Below are positions 25,410-39,370 of a stretch of 64,000 nt of DNA, piece by piece; position 1 is the stretch's first letter, and each line of letters starts with the position of its first letter. Origin of the DNA: Wurfbainia villosa. Lineage: Eukaryota; Streptophyta; Magnoliopsida; Zingiberales; Zingiberaceae. Below the pieces are notes generated by a model, which saw nothing but the letters and a program-made list of their open reading frames with translations, had not been told where the DNA came from and did not search any database. The position numbers and the translations under genes are program-made. Location: the NCBI GenBank assembly GCA_025175895.1, contig JAKLTH010000238.1, positions 5,394,001 to 5,458,000 of the forward strand, written 5' to 3'.

Positions 25410-27189
25410 GATGTTTGACAAAAACCACAAAACCATTGAGTTAGGTTACCTAACTCAAATCTCCTTACCAATTCTCCCAAATTGGTAATCCGTTAATTCT
25501 TCCCCTTTTTGACATACATCAAAAAGGTTCTCCCCAAGGGTGTCAATGTCTCAAATCCCAATGAGATATTACAATCTCCCCCTTGGTCCAAAAATATCTA
25601 GGATGTCTTTACTCTTCCAAGTGATAAGTCTCATATCACTAAAAATAGGCTTCCTATAAACTCTCTCAATTCTCCCTCTCATGAGAAAGAATACATCCAT
25701 CATCCCATGATTAATACCTCCCCCTAAAGGCTTTCTCTCGTTTGACCATTTCACCAACAATATCCTTGGAGGGTACTTAAGTCTATAGGAACACTAAACC
25801 ATCAAAATTAATGTCAAAAGTTCAACCTTGAACTTTCACACACCTTAAAATTTGATACACACCCAAAACAACTCTCCTAATCCATATCCAATGGATTTTC
25901 ACCCTTTCCAATGTTTTCCAAAGTATATCTTAGGGTTAGGAGCAGTTAGGGTAACCTAACATAGCTGAAATATGGGCTAAACATCCTTGTTTATCCGAAA
26001 TCGACTCTGCGATCGACTCTTCTGATCGATCAATTGCCATTGGCTATCATATCGCCATAAAGCGTGATCGATTTATTTATGCAAATGCATTTTGATGTCT
26101 TGAAAATACATATGTAAATATATGTATTTTGAAAATCCTTGAAACTTCATACGTATACTACTTATAACAATCATTATGGGTGAAAAATATTTGAAAATTA
26201 AATTATCAATAAAATTAGGAGATTGACACAAAGTTCAAAACCATTGAAAAGTTCAATGTTTTGGCCTTACTTTGTATCATCTCCATCAATGGTGATTGTT
26301 ATCAAAAGATAGACTTCCCGAAGGTTTTCTAAAATTATTTTAAAATATTTTTGAAAATCTATATTGGATCATGATCAATGGGCTCAATGCACATGACTTG
26401 CACATTAGCCTTCCCCATGATCCACCATGGTATAAGATGAGCTTGAGTTTATCTAGATGCAAAACTTACGCACCTTGAACTTAACTCATTTCCTAGCATC
26501 TCACATGTATCTAGGGTGTATCAATACATACACATATCAATGTAACGTGAGATGTGGATTTTGATTATACCTATATTAGGTCTCATGCATTTTTTCTAAG
26601 GCAACACTACTTGATTCCCTTACACATAGGATTTCAAGTCATGCCATAGTCCTTAAATCAATTTTAATTACCTTAAATGCATGAATGATCATGACATAAA
26701 TGATAGCATAAATAAAGCAATGCTAATAATTATGTTGTCATGACATATGATATATCCTAAGTATACATGACATAAAATAGTCCTAAGCATAATCATGACA
26801 TTTTATATGATTAAAAAGAAATATGATGTCATGACATGTTATATGACAAATCAAGCATGACAAATAAAAGGTATAGGTATAATAATACCTAAACTTTAGT
26901 GTTAATTGTCATTTGTTATTATTAAGTCTATTTTGCCATATAATCAATTATCCTCTAAGTGTGTCAAAAATCCAAAATGACACATCATGACCTCTAAAAC
27001 CTAGTTTGTGTAAATTTGATTGATTTTTTATAATTCTCAAAATATATTGGCACATCCTAAAATCCTTTAGGATATAAATTCAAACCACAATTCCAAGGTA
27101 CCCATAACCTTGAAAATGACCTAAAGCGTCACTCTTACCATGGCTAGGTTAACTATCAATCCATTTAAAGTTGACACACCCTAATCCAT

Positions 27190-28841
27190 TTAACATGAAT
27201 CGATCACGCTCCTAGGAACCCAAAACCTATTTGAGCTTCTTGGGTTTACTAGGTATTTCTTAGGGATAACCTCCCTAGATACCCTCCTAATGACCCTTCT
27301 AGGCTTGGTAGCCTTGGTCATTTGGGTATTGTCATGGTTAATCTTAGGGATTGACTCCCTAGTAACCTTCTTAGTGGTTTTTCAAGATTTCATGGAAACC
27401 TTGGCCACTAGACACTTACCTTGGTTAACCTTAGAGATGACTTACCTATTAACCTTAGCTTTCCTAGACCTAGATTGTGTTCCATAATCAAATGGAACAC
27501 AATAGTAGGTCTCCTTAGGCTTAGGTTTGTGACCCAAACCTTTCTTGCTTTTGGATGAACCTTGCCTCATAGACTCTAGATTTTGACAATTTGACCTTTA
27601 CATTTGATTTTGTATATTTCTAACGGCCTTCTCCAACTTCTTAACCCTTGACCTCAAGGCTTGATTTTCAAACTCTAATTTTTCTAATTTAGTGGGCCCA
27701 TTATTTCCTTGAGTATTTTTGCCCTTCCTAGGCATATGTCTAGAATTCTTGGAGTTAAAATCTAAGTGGTCTTCTATTTTCCTAATACTTTTCTTAGATA
27801 AAATTATTTTAGGGACATTAGTCTCAAATTTCTCCTTATTCCTAAAATGACAAGACTTTGCACCTAAGCAATAAAGTTTACTATTTCTAGCATGCTCTTT
27901 ATGATAAATAACAAGAGAATTAAAGGCATGTTTTTCAAACCTAGAACTAGAAGGTGCATTAAAATATATTTTAGGATTTGCTTTGGAAGCTCTCCCTACT
28001 TGTGTAGCTCCTTCTTGCCCCTTCTTCTCCCCCTAGGGTATTGACTCATATAATGCCCTCTTTGGTGACACTTGAAGCACACAATGTGCTCCTTGTTCTT
28101 AATGGTTGGGGCTCATGTCTCCTTGACCTTTGGCACCGGTGGAACTTTCTTAACCTTCTTAGGGCACTTGCTTTTGTAATGCCCGACTTCCCTACACTCA
28201 AAGCATATGATATGAATTTTATTTTTAAACGAGATGCTTGAGTTACCTAGGTCAATGGTGGGAACCAGAGTCGGTTCTTCATCTCCTCGATCGGAGGTAG
28301 ATGACTCTTCTTGAGGTTGCTCCGGTGTAGATGATCTAATCTCCTCCCCTTCAATCTTAGATGTGGAGATTTCTTCTACTTCTACATCTTCTTCTACCGA
28401 TCTCGATTCGAATGTTGATTCCCTCTCAACTTCCGAATCCTCACTTTTTTGTGAGGAAGATGAACTTGTTTCTTCACTTGAGGCCGGTGATGGTTCTTCA
28501 TGGAACTTTGCCAACTCGTTCCAAAATTCCTTTGCATCATTGTATTCACCTAACTTGGACACAGCATCGTTAGGAATTAAATCAATCAAAAATTTTATTA
28601 CCTTATTACTCCTCTCGAATTATTGGAGTTGTTCTTCGGTCCACTTTTTCATTTTGAGGAATCCTCCCTTAGGTCCTCTTGAAAATTTGAATCCTTTCAT
28701 CAAGGTGGCCCAATCCTCGATGTCTATCATCATCATGAAGTCTTCAATCCTTATCTTCCATTGGTTGAAGCCTCCTCGTCCATAGAATGCATATGGAATT
28801 GGGGTGTCGATGTCCCATCTCAACTTTTCTTCAAATTCCAT
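27190..28841 (-). pseudogene. gag: gag pseudogene (UBN2/copia-type gag) of the 23794-30415 element
   Basis: The minus-strand start ATG at 28841 gives MEFEEKLRWD, then an aromatic FYGRGGFNQWKIRIEDF segment and IEDWATLMKGF, typical of plant copia-type gag (Retrotran_gag_2/UBN2). A break near 28590-28620 interrupts it. From 28589 the frame gives LIPNDAVSKLGEYNDAKEFW, an acidic Ser/Glu-rich linker and an intact zinc knuckle CFECREVGHYKSKC. A second knuckle further on (about 28040-28085) has lost its last Cys (now Tyr). The remainder to TAA at 27190-27192 contains several stops but still matches the C-terminal part of the copy at 44812-46526. The product would coat the element RNA; this copy is dead. 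Confidence 0.87.
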
Positions 28842-28900
28842 TTTTTCTTCACCCTCCAGCGGTGTTCTCTTGGCGGTTAGTCCAAATGAAGAGTGTGCTC

Positions 28901-28912
28901 GCTTTGATACCA
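28901..28912 (-). other. Primer binding site of the gag-only element in unit A
   Basis: On the minus strand TGGTATCAAAGC lies 2 nt after the 5' LTR end, one mismatch from the initiator tRNA-Met complement. Confidence 0.82.
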
Positions 28913-28914
28913 CT

Positions 28915-30415
28915 TGTTGGGGATTTGACCGTCGCTAGAGGGGGGGGGGGTGAATAGCATTTCGTCGTGCTTGATGGATTTCGATCGTTCATCTCTACAA
29001 TTCGATTAGCACAGCGGAATATAAAAATACAAATGTAGAAACAAATACAAACACAAATATACACACAATACAAGCGATATAACGTGGTTCGGAACCTTAG
29101 AGTTCCTACTCCACGGGTTGAGCTCAACGAGCTCTAGTGATGACAACACCACTAACAAAACTCCTTTTCGACAACACGTCGGAGGCAGAGAAACTTCATA
29201 CAAAGATTACAACAATAATACAATAGAAATACAACAAGAAAAATTAAGCAATACACAAAATAAGTAAAGAACACTTTACACGAGAACTTTGGATTGCTTG
29301 CTTGTTGCTTGCTTTGGATTGACCTTGAAGGTTTGAAATGCAGCAACAATTTCCCTCCAAAATCACTCAAAAAATCGCTGCCCCAGTCGACTGCCAATAG
29401 TATCGTTGTGAGACAACGACTTAATCTACGTTAGCATCCAAGCCAACGCTTACACTGGCAGTCGACTACCAGAGTCGTAGTCGACTGACCAGTCGACTAT
29501 CGAGCATTCTTCTCCCACAACCCCGACCAACAGTCGACTATTATCCATGACAGTCGACTGCTCAAGCCATCAGTCGATTGCCCAATTTTGACAGTCAACT
29601 GCCAGGCTATTTCCTACAGTCGAATACCAGTCGAGTTCGAGTAGTTCGACTGACCATAATACTGATCATTGCTATAAGTCGACTCGGTAAGTGTCAAACA
29701 CTTGAAAGCCCAATCTTAAACATGAGATTTAATCCCAAGTATGATTCTCTCATACTTGCTAGACTACCCTTAGCCTAAATCTCAGCCTTCTAGCCACCTC
29801 CGTCATCCTCACACCTATCGAATCCCTCCAAGTCATCCATGACTTGTTCATCCATACGCTAGCCTTCAGGTGCTTCCATCGGCTATTGTCATGCTAAACT
29901 AATCAACACTGCCAAGGCACATTGGGCTTATATTGCCAAGACTCTCGCTTCGACTTTACGCCGCCAACCATTAGAATTATGTTGTCAAGACTCTACCCTT
30001 GGACTTTACGTCGCCAATATCACCCCTTGGACTTCCCTTGCCAACTCATGTTGGACTTTCCATTTGCCAAGACTCAAGCTTGGACTTTCCCTTGTCAAGA
30101 CCCATGCTTGGACTTTCCCTTGTCAAGTGTCCCACTTGGACTTTCCTTGCCAACTCATGTTGGACTTTCCAATTTTCAAAATTCAAGCTTGGACTTTCCA
30201 TCATATGGTCAACCCCATGTCAACCATATAGTTAAATAATGGTCAAACCATCGTCAAACATCAAAATACCACTCGAGTCAAACTCGAGTCCGGTCAATCA
30301 TGCCCAGGTCGATTGAACCAACAATCTCCCCAAAACATTGTCAAACATCAAAATACTATTCGAGTCCAACTCGAGTCTGGTCAATCGTGACCTGGGCCGA
30401 TTGCATGCACCAACA
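28915..30415 (-). repeat. 5' LTR of the gag-only element in unit A
   Basis: 1501 bp, ending outward in CACCAACA next to the CTTAT duplication. It has the same internal order as the other LTR: G-rich block CGCTAGAG followed by a G run at 28933-28958, GTCGACT cluster at about 29388-29690, and CTTGGACTT-type repeats at about 29930-30200. Confidence 0.9.
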
Positions 30416-30420
30416 CTTAT

Positions 30421-31896
<1,476 letters not shown>

Positions 31897-32897
31897 ACGG
31901 ATGAGTTATGGAGGACTTGGATGGACCCCGAGAGCATGAGACTAATGGAGGTGGCTTGAAGGTTTAGGTCTAGACTAAGGATGAGTATTAAGTATGAGGG
32001 AATCATACTTGGGTTAAACCTCACTTTTGAGATTTACTAGTCGACAAGTGGTATTGACTAGTCGACCGGTCGAGTGCTCGACACTCAGAGGGCTTAGTTG
32101 ACTCGGGACTCAGTCGACTAGTCGACTAAAGATCGACTGTTGATTGTGGTTTTGGTAGTCGACTAGTAGGTAAAACTAGTTAACTGGCCACTAGTAGTTG
32201 ACTGCTAGGCACGACAATCAACTGACCTTAAATGGATAGGGTATAGGAGGTTTCGTAGTCGACTGCTGGCTTATGACAGTCGACTGATAGCTATGACAGT
32301 TGACTGTTAGATCAGGACAGTCGATTGATCGGGCACTTTCTGACATGGATTAGTCCGTTATGAGACAACATATAAGTTGAAAGTCAACTGCTAGTTGAAA
32401 ATCAGCCCGAGCTGGAGCTTTAAAAGGATACTTCATGAAGAGGAGAAGAAGCTGGTTCTTAATGATCTTGAAGGGGATAAGTTGATGCTTTCCATACCTT
32501 CCTAGCCATCCAAAGCAACCAAAAGAGTCCTCAAGCAAAGATTTATTGTGTAAAGTATTTTTTTACTTGTATTTGCTTTTGTATTTCGTTTTTGATTATA
32601 TCCTTCTTCTAAGCTCTTTGTAAGAGGTTTATCCACCTTTGGATTGTTTCCGAGAAGGAGAAGATTTAGTAGTTATGTGCATTACAAGAGCTCACTCTAG
32701 AGCTCGACCATGGAGTAGGAACTAGGGTTCCGAACCACAAAATTTTTGTGTCGTGTTTGTGTTGTGCTTTGTGTTTGTATTTGTATTTATATTTTTGTTG
32801 TATACTAACACTTATAGACAAGCACGAACGTGAACGAATGACAAAATCGAGGAATGACTATTCACCTCTCCTCTAGCGCATCACAAGGGTCCTAACA
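31897..32897 (+). repeat. 5'-truncated LTR of a gag-only element (unit A copy)
   Basis: It matches the 3' two-thirds of the LTRs at 43086-44745 and 61406-63059: GTCGACT cluster at 32038-32400, TTTAAAAGGATAC promoter-like word near 32420, CCATGGAGTAGGAAC at 32709, ACTATTCACC...CTCTAGCG at 32857-32879, end CCTAACA. A weak primer site TGATATCAAAGC follows at 32900-32911. The first ~600 bp of the LTR are missing, in unit B as well, so the truncation predates the duplication. Confidence 0.85.
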
Positions 32898-32967
32898 ATT
32901 GATATCAAAGCTAGACCACTCTTCAATGACTAACCACCGTGAGAGCAAGCACTAGAGGAGTAGAAGA

Positions 32968-33751
32968 ATGGAGCTAAGTGACGGATTCGGCTATGACACC
33001 CGGATTCCTCCACCATTCGACCAAGAAGATTTTTCGGCATGGAGTACGAGGATGGAGACATTTCTTATGATGGACATCGAATAATGGTCATTCTAAAGGA
33101 CGATTTCGATGCCCTTGCAAATGACATGGGCAAGATCATCAAGAGGAAGAGATGGACCGAAAAGCAAATTCAAGCATTCGAGATAAATGAAAGGGTAACG
33201 AAAACCCTAATTAATTTAATTTCTAATGATGTTTTGTGTAGATTAGGTGATTATAATGATGCCAAGGAACTATGGATCAAATTGACAAAATTCTATGAAA
33301 ATCCCTCATCGGTTCAAGATAAGGAGGAATCGAAGGAAGAATGCTCGTCCTCTCAAGATCTTGGAGGTTTGGAAGTTGAGAGATGTTCAACTTCCGAAGA
33401 AGAGGTAGGAGAGTTGAAGGAAGTCTTCACCTCTAGGATTGAGCGGGAGACTAGGTCTTCAATATCGCAATAAGAAGAGGAGACCTCTACATCTGGACAA
33501 AATGAAGAACAAGCTCAAGATTCTCCTATAGGTAACTCAAGCATAGTCATTAGAAATAAAAATCACATAACATGCTTTGAGTGTAGGAAAATAGAACATT
33601 ATAAGAGTAAATGGTCACAAAGAGTCAAGAAGACGACTCAACCACCTAAGGTGAAGGAAAAGTCAAAGAAGGTTAAAACCCCGATACGGAAAGGCAAGGA
33701 GCACATTGTGTGCTTTGCGTGCAATAAAAGGAGTCACTATATGAATGAATA
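32968..33751 (+). pseudogene. gag: gag pseudogene fragment of unit A, cut at the duplication border
   Basis: ATG 32968 gives a gag N-terminus (IPPPFDQEDFSAWSTRMETF). TAA then stands where the unit B copy has CAA (after MDIE), and a 1-nt loss shifts the frame. From 33039 a second frame carries KIIKRKRWTEKQIQAFEINERV...LISNDVLCRLGDYNDAKELW and an acidic linker. Both zinc knuckles (about 33571-33615 and 33709-33750) have lost at least one Cys. The sequence stops inside the second knuckle at 33751, where it runs into satellite DNA. It is the partner of 40393-41167. Confidence 0.87.
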
Positions 33752-34192
33752 TCCTGCTAGAGAAGAAGTCTATCAAAAGTCTAAAAAATTAAGATCGCCA
33801 ATTATTTAACTTCGATATGCTAATTGGTCTAGAAGGTGATTCACTTGCCTTCAGTGCCCCGTCAGTCGATCCTACATCTAACACGAAGGAGATAAATTAT
33901 GGGGAGTATATTGTCCAATCCAAAATTAACGTGGCATGAGAACAGACACTCCAAAAGATTTACAACCTTTGAAGATTGACTTTTGTTCATTGATATAACT
34001 CTACTATCGTGTTAGTCACGAGATTTTTCCATAGGAGCAACTTAGATATGCTCATGAACAATATCTCAAAGATGCATGAATCATATTTGATGACATAATG
34101 AATCGACCTTTAAACTAATCTAATTAAATTGTATTGATAAATAGTATTAAATTATATATACTAAACAAAATTAAGGACATTACTCTTTTTTA
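33752..34192 (+). repeat. Satellite fragment and conserved upstream flank of P450 copy B
   Basis: 33752-34050 is a partial ~600-bp unit (GCTAATTGGT, GGAGATAAATTATGG, GTGTTAGTCACGAGA landmarks). From about 34050 the sequence matches 20640-20780 upstream of copy A (GATGCAT...ATCATATTTGATGACAT). It marks the left border of unit B. Confidence 0.85.
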
Positions 34193-34467
34193 AAAAATAT
34201 ATAAAAAATAATTTTCTATCTAAAATATCTTACCTTAAAACTATTTTATCTAAAATGGCACCGTTTCTACAATCTTATAATTATTTTAATCAAAATTATT
34301 TTAAAGTGATTAGGTCATATTTTGAGAAAAAAAAAAATCAAGTGGAGTGTTCTGATATATTTTTTTTTAAAGTGGGAAGCTTGTTTTTAACGATAATGAC
34401 AATGAATTATGACAATGAATTGTTCTATTTTTATTTTCTGCCAGTACTGAATTATTATTTTATATAT
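34193..34467. other. About 275 bp present only upstream of P450 copy B
   Basis: The flanks of this stretch are contiguous in copy A (near 20780-20786). It is very AT-rich, with no coding capacity. It lies roughly 300-570 bp before the start codon of copy B. Either an insertion in B or a deletion in A is possible; no clear terminal repeats are seen. Confidence 0.7.
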
Positions 34468-34579
34468 GAATAATGTAATATGCCTTCTTTTTTTATTTGA
34501 TAATGTAAATGTTCAAACTTGAGAGATGAACTTTGGAAGCAGACGATTTTTTCCAAATAATAATCTTTCCTTCTGATAA

Positions 34580-34765
34580 TTTTTATATATTGACGGTTGA
34601 TCAATGAATTTATTCATTTTCAGAAAAATTCGAATTATGATTTAATAATTTATTTATTTGAGAGTCACTTACTACGCCAGCAGGGCGGCGGCTTATTTTC
34701 ATTTAAAGCGACTAAGCGAGGGAGGAGGAGGAGGAGGGTGGAGCAGATCGGGAAGGTGATCGAAG
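34580..34765 (+). promoter_or_regulatory. Putative promoter and 5' leader of P450 copy B
   Basis: TTTTATATATTG at 34581-34592 is a TATA-like box about 175-180 bp before ATG 34766. It corresponds to the box in copy A and is followed by the same GACGGTTGATC and purine-rich leader. Functional status is inferred only. Confidence 0.42.
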
Positions 34766-36451
34766 ATGTATATTGTTCCTTCCGCCGGCCTAGAGGAGTC
34801 CCAGCAGGGCCTCCAATTCTTCTTCGCAGCACTCCTACTCGTCTCCTTCACGACGTCGCTGCTCTTCTACCTCCGCCGCAAGAAGACCGACAAGGAACCT
34901 AGCAGCCTATGCCTCGTACCCGGCCCGCCGGGACTCCCCGTCATCGGCAACCTCCACCAGATCGGCGACCTCCCCCACCGCTCCCTCCACCAACTCTCCC
35001 TTGCCTATGGCCCGCTCCTTCGCCTCCGGCTCGGGAGAGTCACCACCCTCGTCGTCTCTTCCCCAGCCCTCGCCCGCGAGGTCTTCAAGACCCACGACCA
35101 AGCCCTCTGCTCCCGCCCCAACCTCACGATCTGGAGTCGTCTCTCCTACGGCGGCCTTGATGTCGGTCTCGCTCCCTACTCCCCCCGCTGGGTCCGCGCA
35201 CGCCGGCTCTTCGTCGTCCACTTCGTCGGCCCGCAGCCGGTCCGAGGCCTCGCCGATGCGAGAGAGGAGGAGGTGCGCACTCTGATGCGTACGGTGGCCG
35301 CCGCCGCGGCGTCCGGTCGTGCGGTCGACCTCAGCAAGAGTTTTATTTGCTTGGTGAGCTGCATCACGAGCCGGGCCGTGTTCGGGAAGAGGTTCGCGCC
35401 GGCGGGGGAGTGCACGAGGAACGAGCTCGAGGGCATAATATCTCTGACGGCAGAACTCTTAGGGGGATTCGTCGCCGGAGACTTCTTCCCGTGGGCCCAC
35501 CGCTTGCTCAACGCCGTCACGGGAGTGCATGGGAGGCTGAAGAGGAACTTCAAGGAATGGGACGACTTGTTCGAAAGGGAAATTAAGGAGCGGGAAAGAG
35601 CCGGCATCGGCGGCGATGACGACCACAGCTATGCCAGCGTTCTGCTGCGCTTGCTCAGAGAGAAACAGAGCAACGACGAAGACGGCCTCACGAGGGACGG
35701 CGTCAAAGCTCTTCTCTTTGTAAAAATCACGCACCATCCAAATTTTGGCAAATTACGGAATCCTAAAACTTTTATTTAGAGATTTTGTTGATCGAAAAGG
35801 ATTAATTTCCTCTCAATCAATCCCAAATTTTATCAGGACTTGATGTTCGCCGGAACGGACACAACGGCGGTGACAATGGAATGGGCCATGGCGGAGCTAG
35901 TGAGGACTCCCCGAGCGCTCGCTAGAGCTCAGGAGGAAGTTCGACGAGTGGCCGCCGGAAAAAGCTACGTCGACGAGGGGGACCTCCAGCACCTCGGCTA
36001 CCTGCACGCCATCGTCAAGGAGATCCTCCGACTCCACCCGGTCGCGCCCCTGCTGCTGCCCCACGAGTGCCAGCAGAACTGCAAGCTCGCTGGCTACGAC
36101 GTCGCCGCCGGTACTAGAATCTACATCAACGCGTGGAGCATCGGGCACGATGGGGACGCATGGGATAACCCCGACGAATTCCGGCCGGAGCGGTTCGAGG
36201 GCAGCTCCGTCGACTACCTGGGGCAGTTCTTCGAGCTCGTGCCGTTCGGCAGCGGCCGGAGGATGTGTCCCGCGATCTCGATGGCAGAGTCGGTTGTGTG
36301 GCTTACACTCGCCAATCTCTTGCACGGCTTCGACTGGGCATTGCTGGCGGGTGTGAGAGGGGAGGATCTGGACATGAGCGAGGTGTTTGGGGTGGTCACT
36401 AGCAAGAAGGAGCCGCTCGTGCTGATGCCAACTCCTGCGAAGTTACTGTGA
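34766..36451 (+). CDS. Cytochrome P450, CYP71-like (copy B), two exons
   Basis: Paralogue of the gene at 21079, with identical architecture: exon 1 34766-35719, intron 35720-35836 (117 bp, phase 0), exon 2 35837-36451, 522 residues. By hand alignment about 49 residues differ (near 90% identity). Seen: N-terminal anchor (about 18-36), PGPP hinge (53-56), C-helix W142xxxR (TGG at 35189), I-helix AGTDTT (323-328), EILR (380-383), FRPERF (433-438) and haem loop FGSGRRMCPA (455-464, ligand Cys462). The last haem-loop residue is Ala464 (GCG at 36272) where the family and copy A have Gly; Ala is occasionally found there, so activity is not excluded. It would act at the ER with NADPH-P450 reductase; the substrate is unknown. 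Its upstream region has 275 bp that copy A lacks. Confidence 0.93.
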
Positions 36452-36745
36452 TTGGATTAGGTCCAAAATAAATAAATAAATAAATAAATAAATAAATTAT
36501 TTGTGTTGGATGTATAATAGAAATAGTTAAGATATTTTTTCTTGACCTGATGTTTTCGTCAATGTAAAGTCTCGCCGTCTTATCCTAATAAATATGAGAT
36601 AACTAACAATAAAATTAAAGTACACTTATCGAAACATCTTTTTAGATAATAAATATAAAATTCTTTGCAACATCATTACTAACTTAATATCAAATTAACT
36701 CTTCGAACATTTCTTTCAAGTCCGTATCTACTTTGATATGCACTC

Positions 36746-37636
36746 TTGGTTATGTGATACATAATTTTGAAATAAATAAAGTATAATCTTTGATAAAAAT
36801 TTTATTTGTTAGAGATTTTAATATATAATTTAGTTTAACATTTTACTAAATTATCCTTTGTCTTTTGCTCAATCAATTCGACGACGACAATGGAAATATT
36901 AATGATGACGACAGTGCCCGGTCGGCCAACGATGGCAGTGATCGACCAGCGGCCGGTCGGCGGCGACGGTGATCGACCGACCGACGGCGGCGGTGATTGG
37001 CCGACAGACGACGACGATGACCGACCGACCGTGGCGACGGTTGACCGACCGGCGACGACGACGGTGGTCGATCGATCAGCGGCAGCAATGACGATCGATC
37101 AACCAGCGGCGACAACGATGGGCGATCAATCGTCGGCGGCGGCAGCAGCGGCGGTGGCGGCAGCCGTCGGTCGGCGATGCGGCGGCGGCGGAGGGTGGTG
37201 GGTCGCGATGGCAGCTCTGAGCGGCGCGGCTGCGGCAGCGGCAGTGGCGGCGAGCGATGTGATGGCGGTGGCAGCAGGCGGCGACGGCGACGATGGCGGC
37301 CGGCGTGGTCGACGACGGGCGACGGTGGCGGTTGACGATGGGCAATGGTGGTCGCCGGCGACGGACATCGATCGACGATGGGCGACAAATCGATTGAGTT
37401 TTGACAAATTGACATTTAATATATTGCTAGAGGTAATATTGGAAAAAAAATTTCTTAACCCCGGGAATCAACAAAAACCTTGGTTCTCCAAGGTTTTCCT
37501 ATTTCCCTTAAAAAAGTTTTTGTCCATAACCAAGTAATGAACAATTACCAGGTAATTGTTCATAACCTAAACCAAACAAGATTTTTGTTGATAACCTAGC
37601 AAGGTTATTAACAAAAACCCCCAACCAAACGCACCC
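36746..37636. mobile_element. 0.9-kb insertion specific to unit B, GC-rich core
   Basis: Unit A reads GCACTCCTATAAG where unit B has this block between GCACTC and TTATAGATAAG. The core at 36890-37400 is a degenerate minisatellite of GACCGACCG/GGCGGCGGC words, open on both strands (for example 36890-37537), which reflects composition and not a gene. The right end ...CCAACCAAACGCACC resembles the termini of small plant DNA transposons and has several short palindromes before it. I could not find a matching left inverted end, so the class is uncertain. Confidence 0.6.
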
Positions 37637-38605
37637 TTATAGATAAGTTTATCCCTACCAATAAAAATATTAAGGTTGTGATGAAAGTGAGCTTTCTTTC
37701 CTTAATATGATATTGCTTCACTCATATTTTCTTGACTTAAGTATTCAAATCTCAATTGGATCGAAGTAGTTTAATATTTATAACAAATTATTTTTCTACT
37801 TAACCGTTGAATTCTTTAAACTTTTCAAAGCATTCAAGCTTATATCTCAAAGCTCAATTTTTGAACCTTAGGAGATCAGATGATGGATAATGGAGGTGCC
37901 CACGGGTGCTCACAACGGTGACCTTGACGGGTTCAGGGGTTGGGCTATAGTGCTCACCGGAGAAGAATAAGTTGCGGGTGGAAGCACTGTATATTTTTCA
38001 TTTACTGTGCAATTGAGATGAATCGGGTGGTGGAGATTGTGTCACCCACAAGTCGTGCGCGGATTGATGCTATATATATACTGAGTGTCCATCACTGCAT
38101 GCACATGCACAACGGTCTTCTTCGTCGTCCAATCAAACTGGATTGCACAGTAACAAGGATTGCACTATAGTCAATCCGTGAACCCGTCAGGATCGTTGAC
38201 ACTGTCTCGTAGTTGGCAATAGACCCACGACAACGATCGAACCGCAATCATGCACGATCGAGTTAGAATCCGATCGCTCGGCGACGATGTCGAGCGACAA
38301 GAAGCTATGATTCCTCCGATGGGATGAAACATTGTACATTTCTTATTACTGTACATGCTCGGGAGCACACGAGTTGTGTATCACACGGTGTGCAACATAT
38401 ATAGAGAAATGTTATTTTGGGTGTCGATTAGTGTGCGACTTGTGCACGATGTCATCTCAATCGTCCATCTAATGGAGATGCACAATAATTGGAAAATACA
38501 CAGTCGTCGCGATCCGACTGAACATCGAGTTCAATCGGACCATGGTTGGATCGTACTGGAATCCAACTGAATCAGCGACAGTGACTTCTTCACGTGACGA
38601 AAAAC

Positions 38606-38695
<90 letters not shown>

Positions 38696-39096
38696 GATAT
38701 GTTGCGCGACGATTGTTGCGTGTAGTCCAATCTTCTTTGTTGCACGATGCACTGTGAGTCGTTCGATCTTCGTTCAATTCATGTGATTGCACAATAAAAA
38801 GGAAATGCACAGTACTCCTGCCAGGACATTCTTCTTCGATGAGCATTATAGTCCACCTCTGAACCTGTCGGAGTCGTCGCCACTGTCCAGCCGACTGAAT
38901 TGTTGCTAGATTTCGGTCAGAATCTGACCAAATTATGGCTGCCATAGTAGAGGCCAATTTTGATTGGAATTCGACCGTGATTCAGTCGAACTCTAGTGTC
39001 GGCCTGACCGTGATCGGATTTTGATCAGAATTTGATTGAATTATTGTTGCTAGTACCGCAGTCGTTGGCGGTCACAATCACGGTCGATTTCGACCG

Positions 39097-39134
<38 letters not shown>

Positions 39135-39186
39135 GATCGAACGATGGATAATGGAAATACTCATGGATGAGTTGTGTAGGGGATCA

Positions 39187-39267
<81 letters not shown>

Positions 39268-39370
39268 TCCGATCAGGTGAACATTATAGTCCAATCCTTG
39301 AACCCTAGGGGATCAAATGATGAATAATGGAGGTGCTCAAGGTAATCACAGATGAGTTATAGAGGGCTCG
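37637..39370. repeat. Foldback and microsatellite region of unit B
   Basis: It aligns with 23110-23790 and 30416-31896. It contains the foldback at about 37905-38200, a (TA)n tract at 38607-38693, TA at 39101-39132, CT at 39190-39219 and TA at 39220-39266. One inverted word (CCTTGAACCCTAGGGGATC) is at about 39296-39314. No gene is seen. Confidence 0.8.

Larger units (their letters stand above)
23794..30415 (-). mobile_element. Complete gag-only LTR retrotransposon in unit A (6.6 kb)
   Basis: Direct repeats 23794-25395 and 28915-30415 end in TGTTG...CAACA (one inner end mutated to CAATA). The element is flanked by CTTAT at 23789-23793 and 30416-30420. Unit B has the uninterrupted site (single CTTAT, near 38340-38350), proving an insertion after the duplication. 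Read on the minus strand: LTR, primer site, gag pseudogene, about 1.8 kb without coding capacity, polypurine tract, LTR. No reverse transcriptase or integrase motif is visible on either strand of the interior. This fits the gag-only non-autonomous class (TR-GAG type) known from plants. Confidence 0.93.

Noticed and set aside
36890..37537. 215-codon Ala/Asp/Gly-rich frame as a gene
   Set aside because: Both strands are open here because of a GC-rich degenerate minisatellite; the frame lies in an insertion absent from unit A and has no domain.
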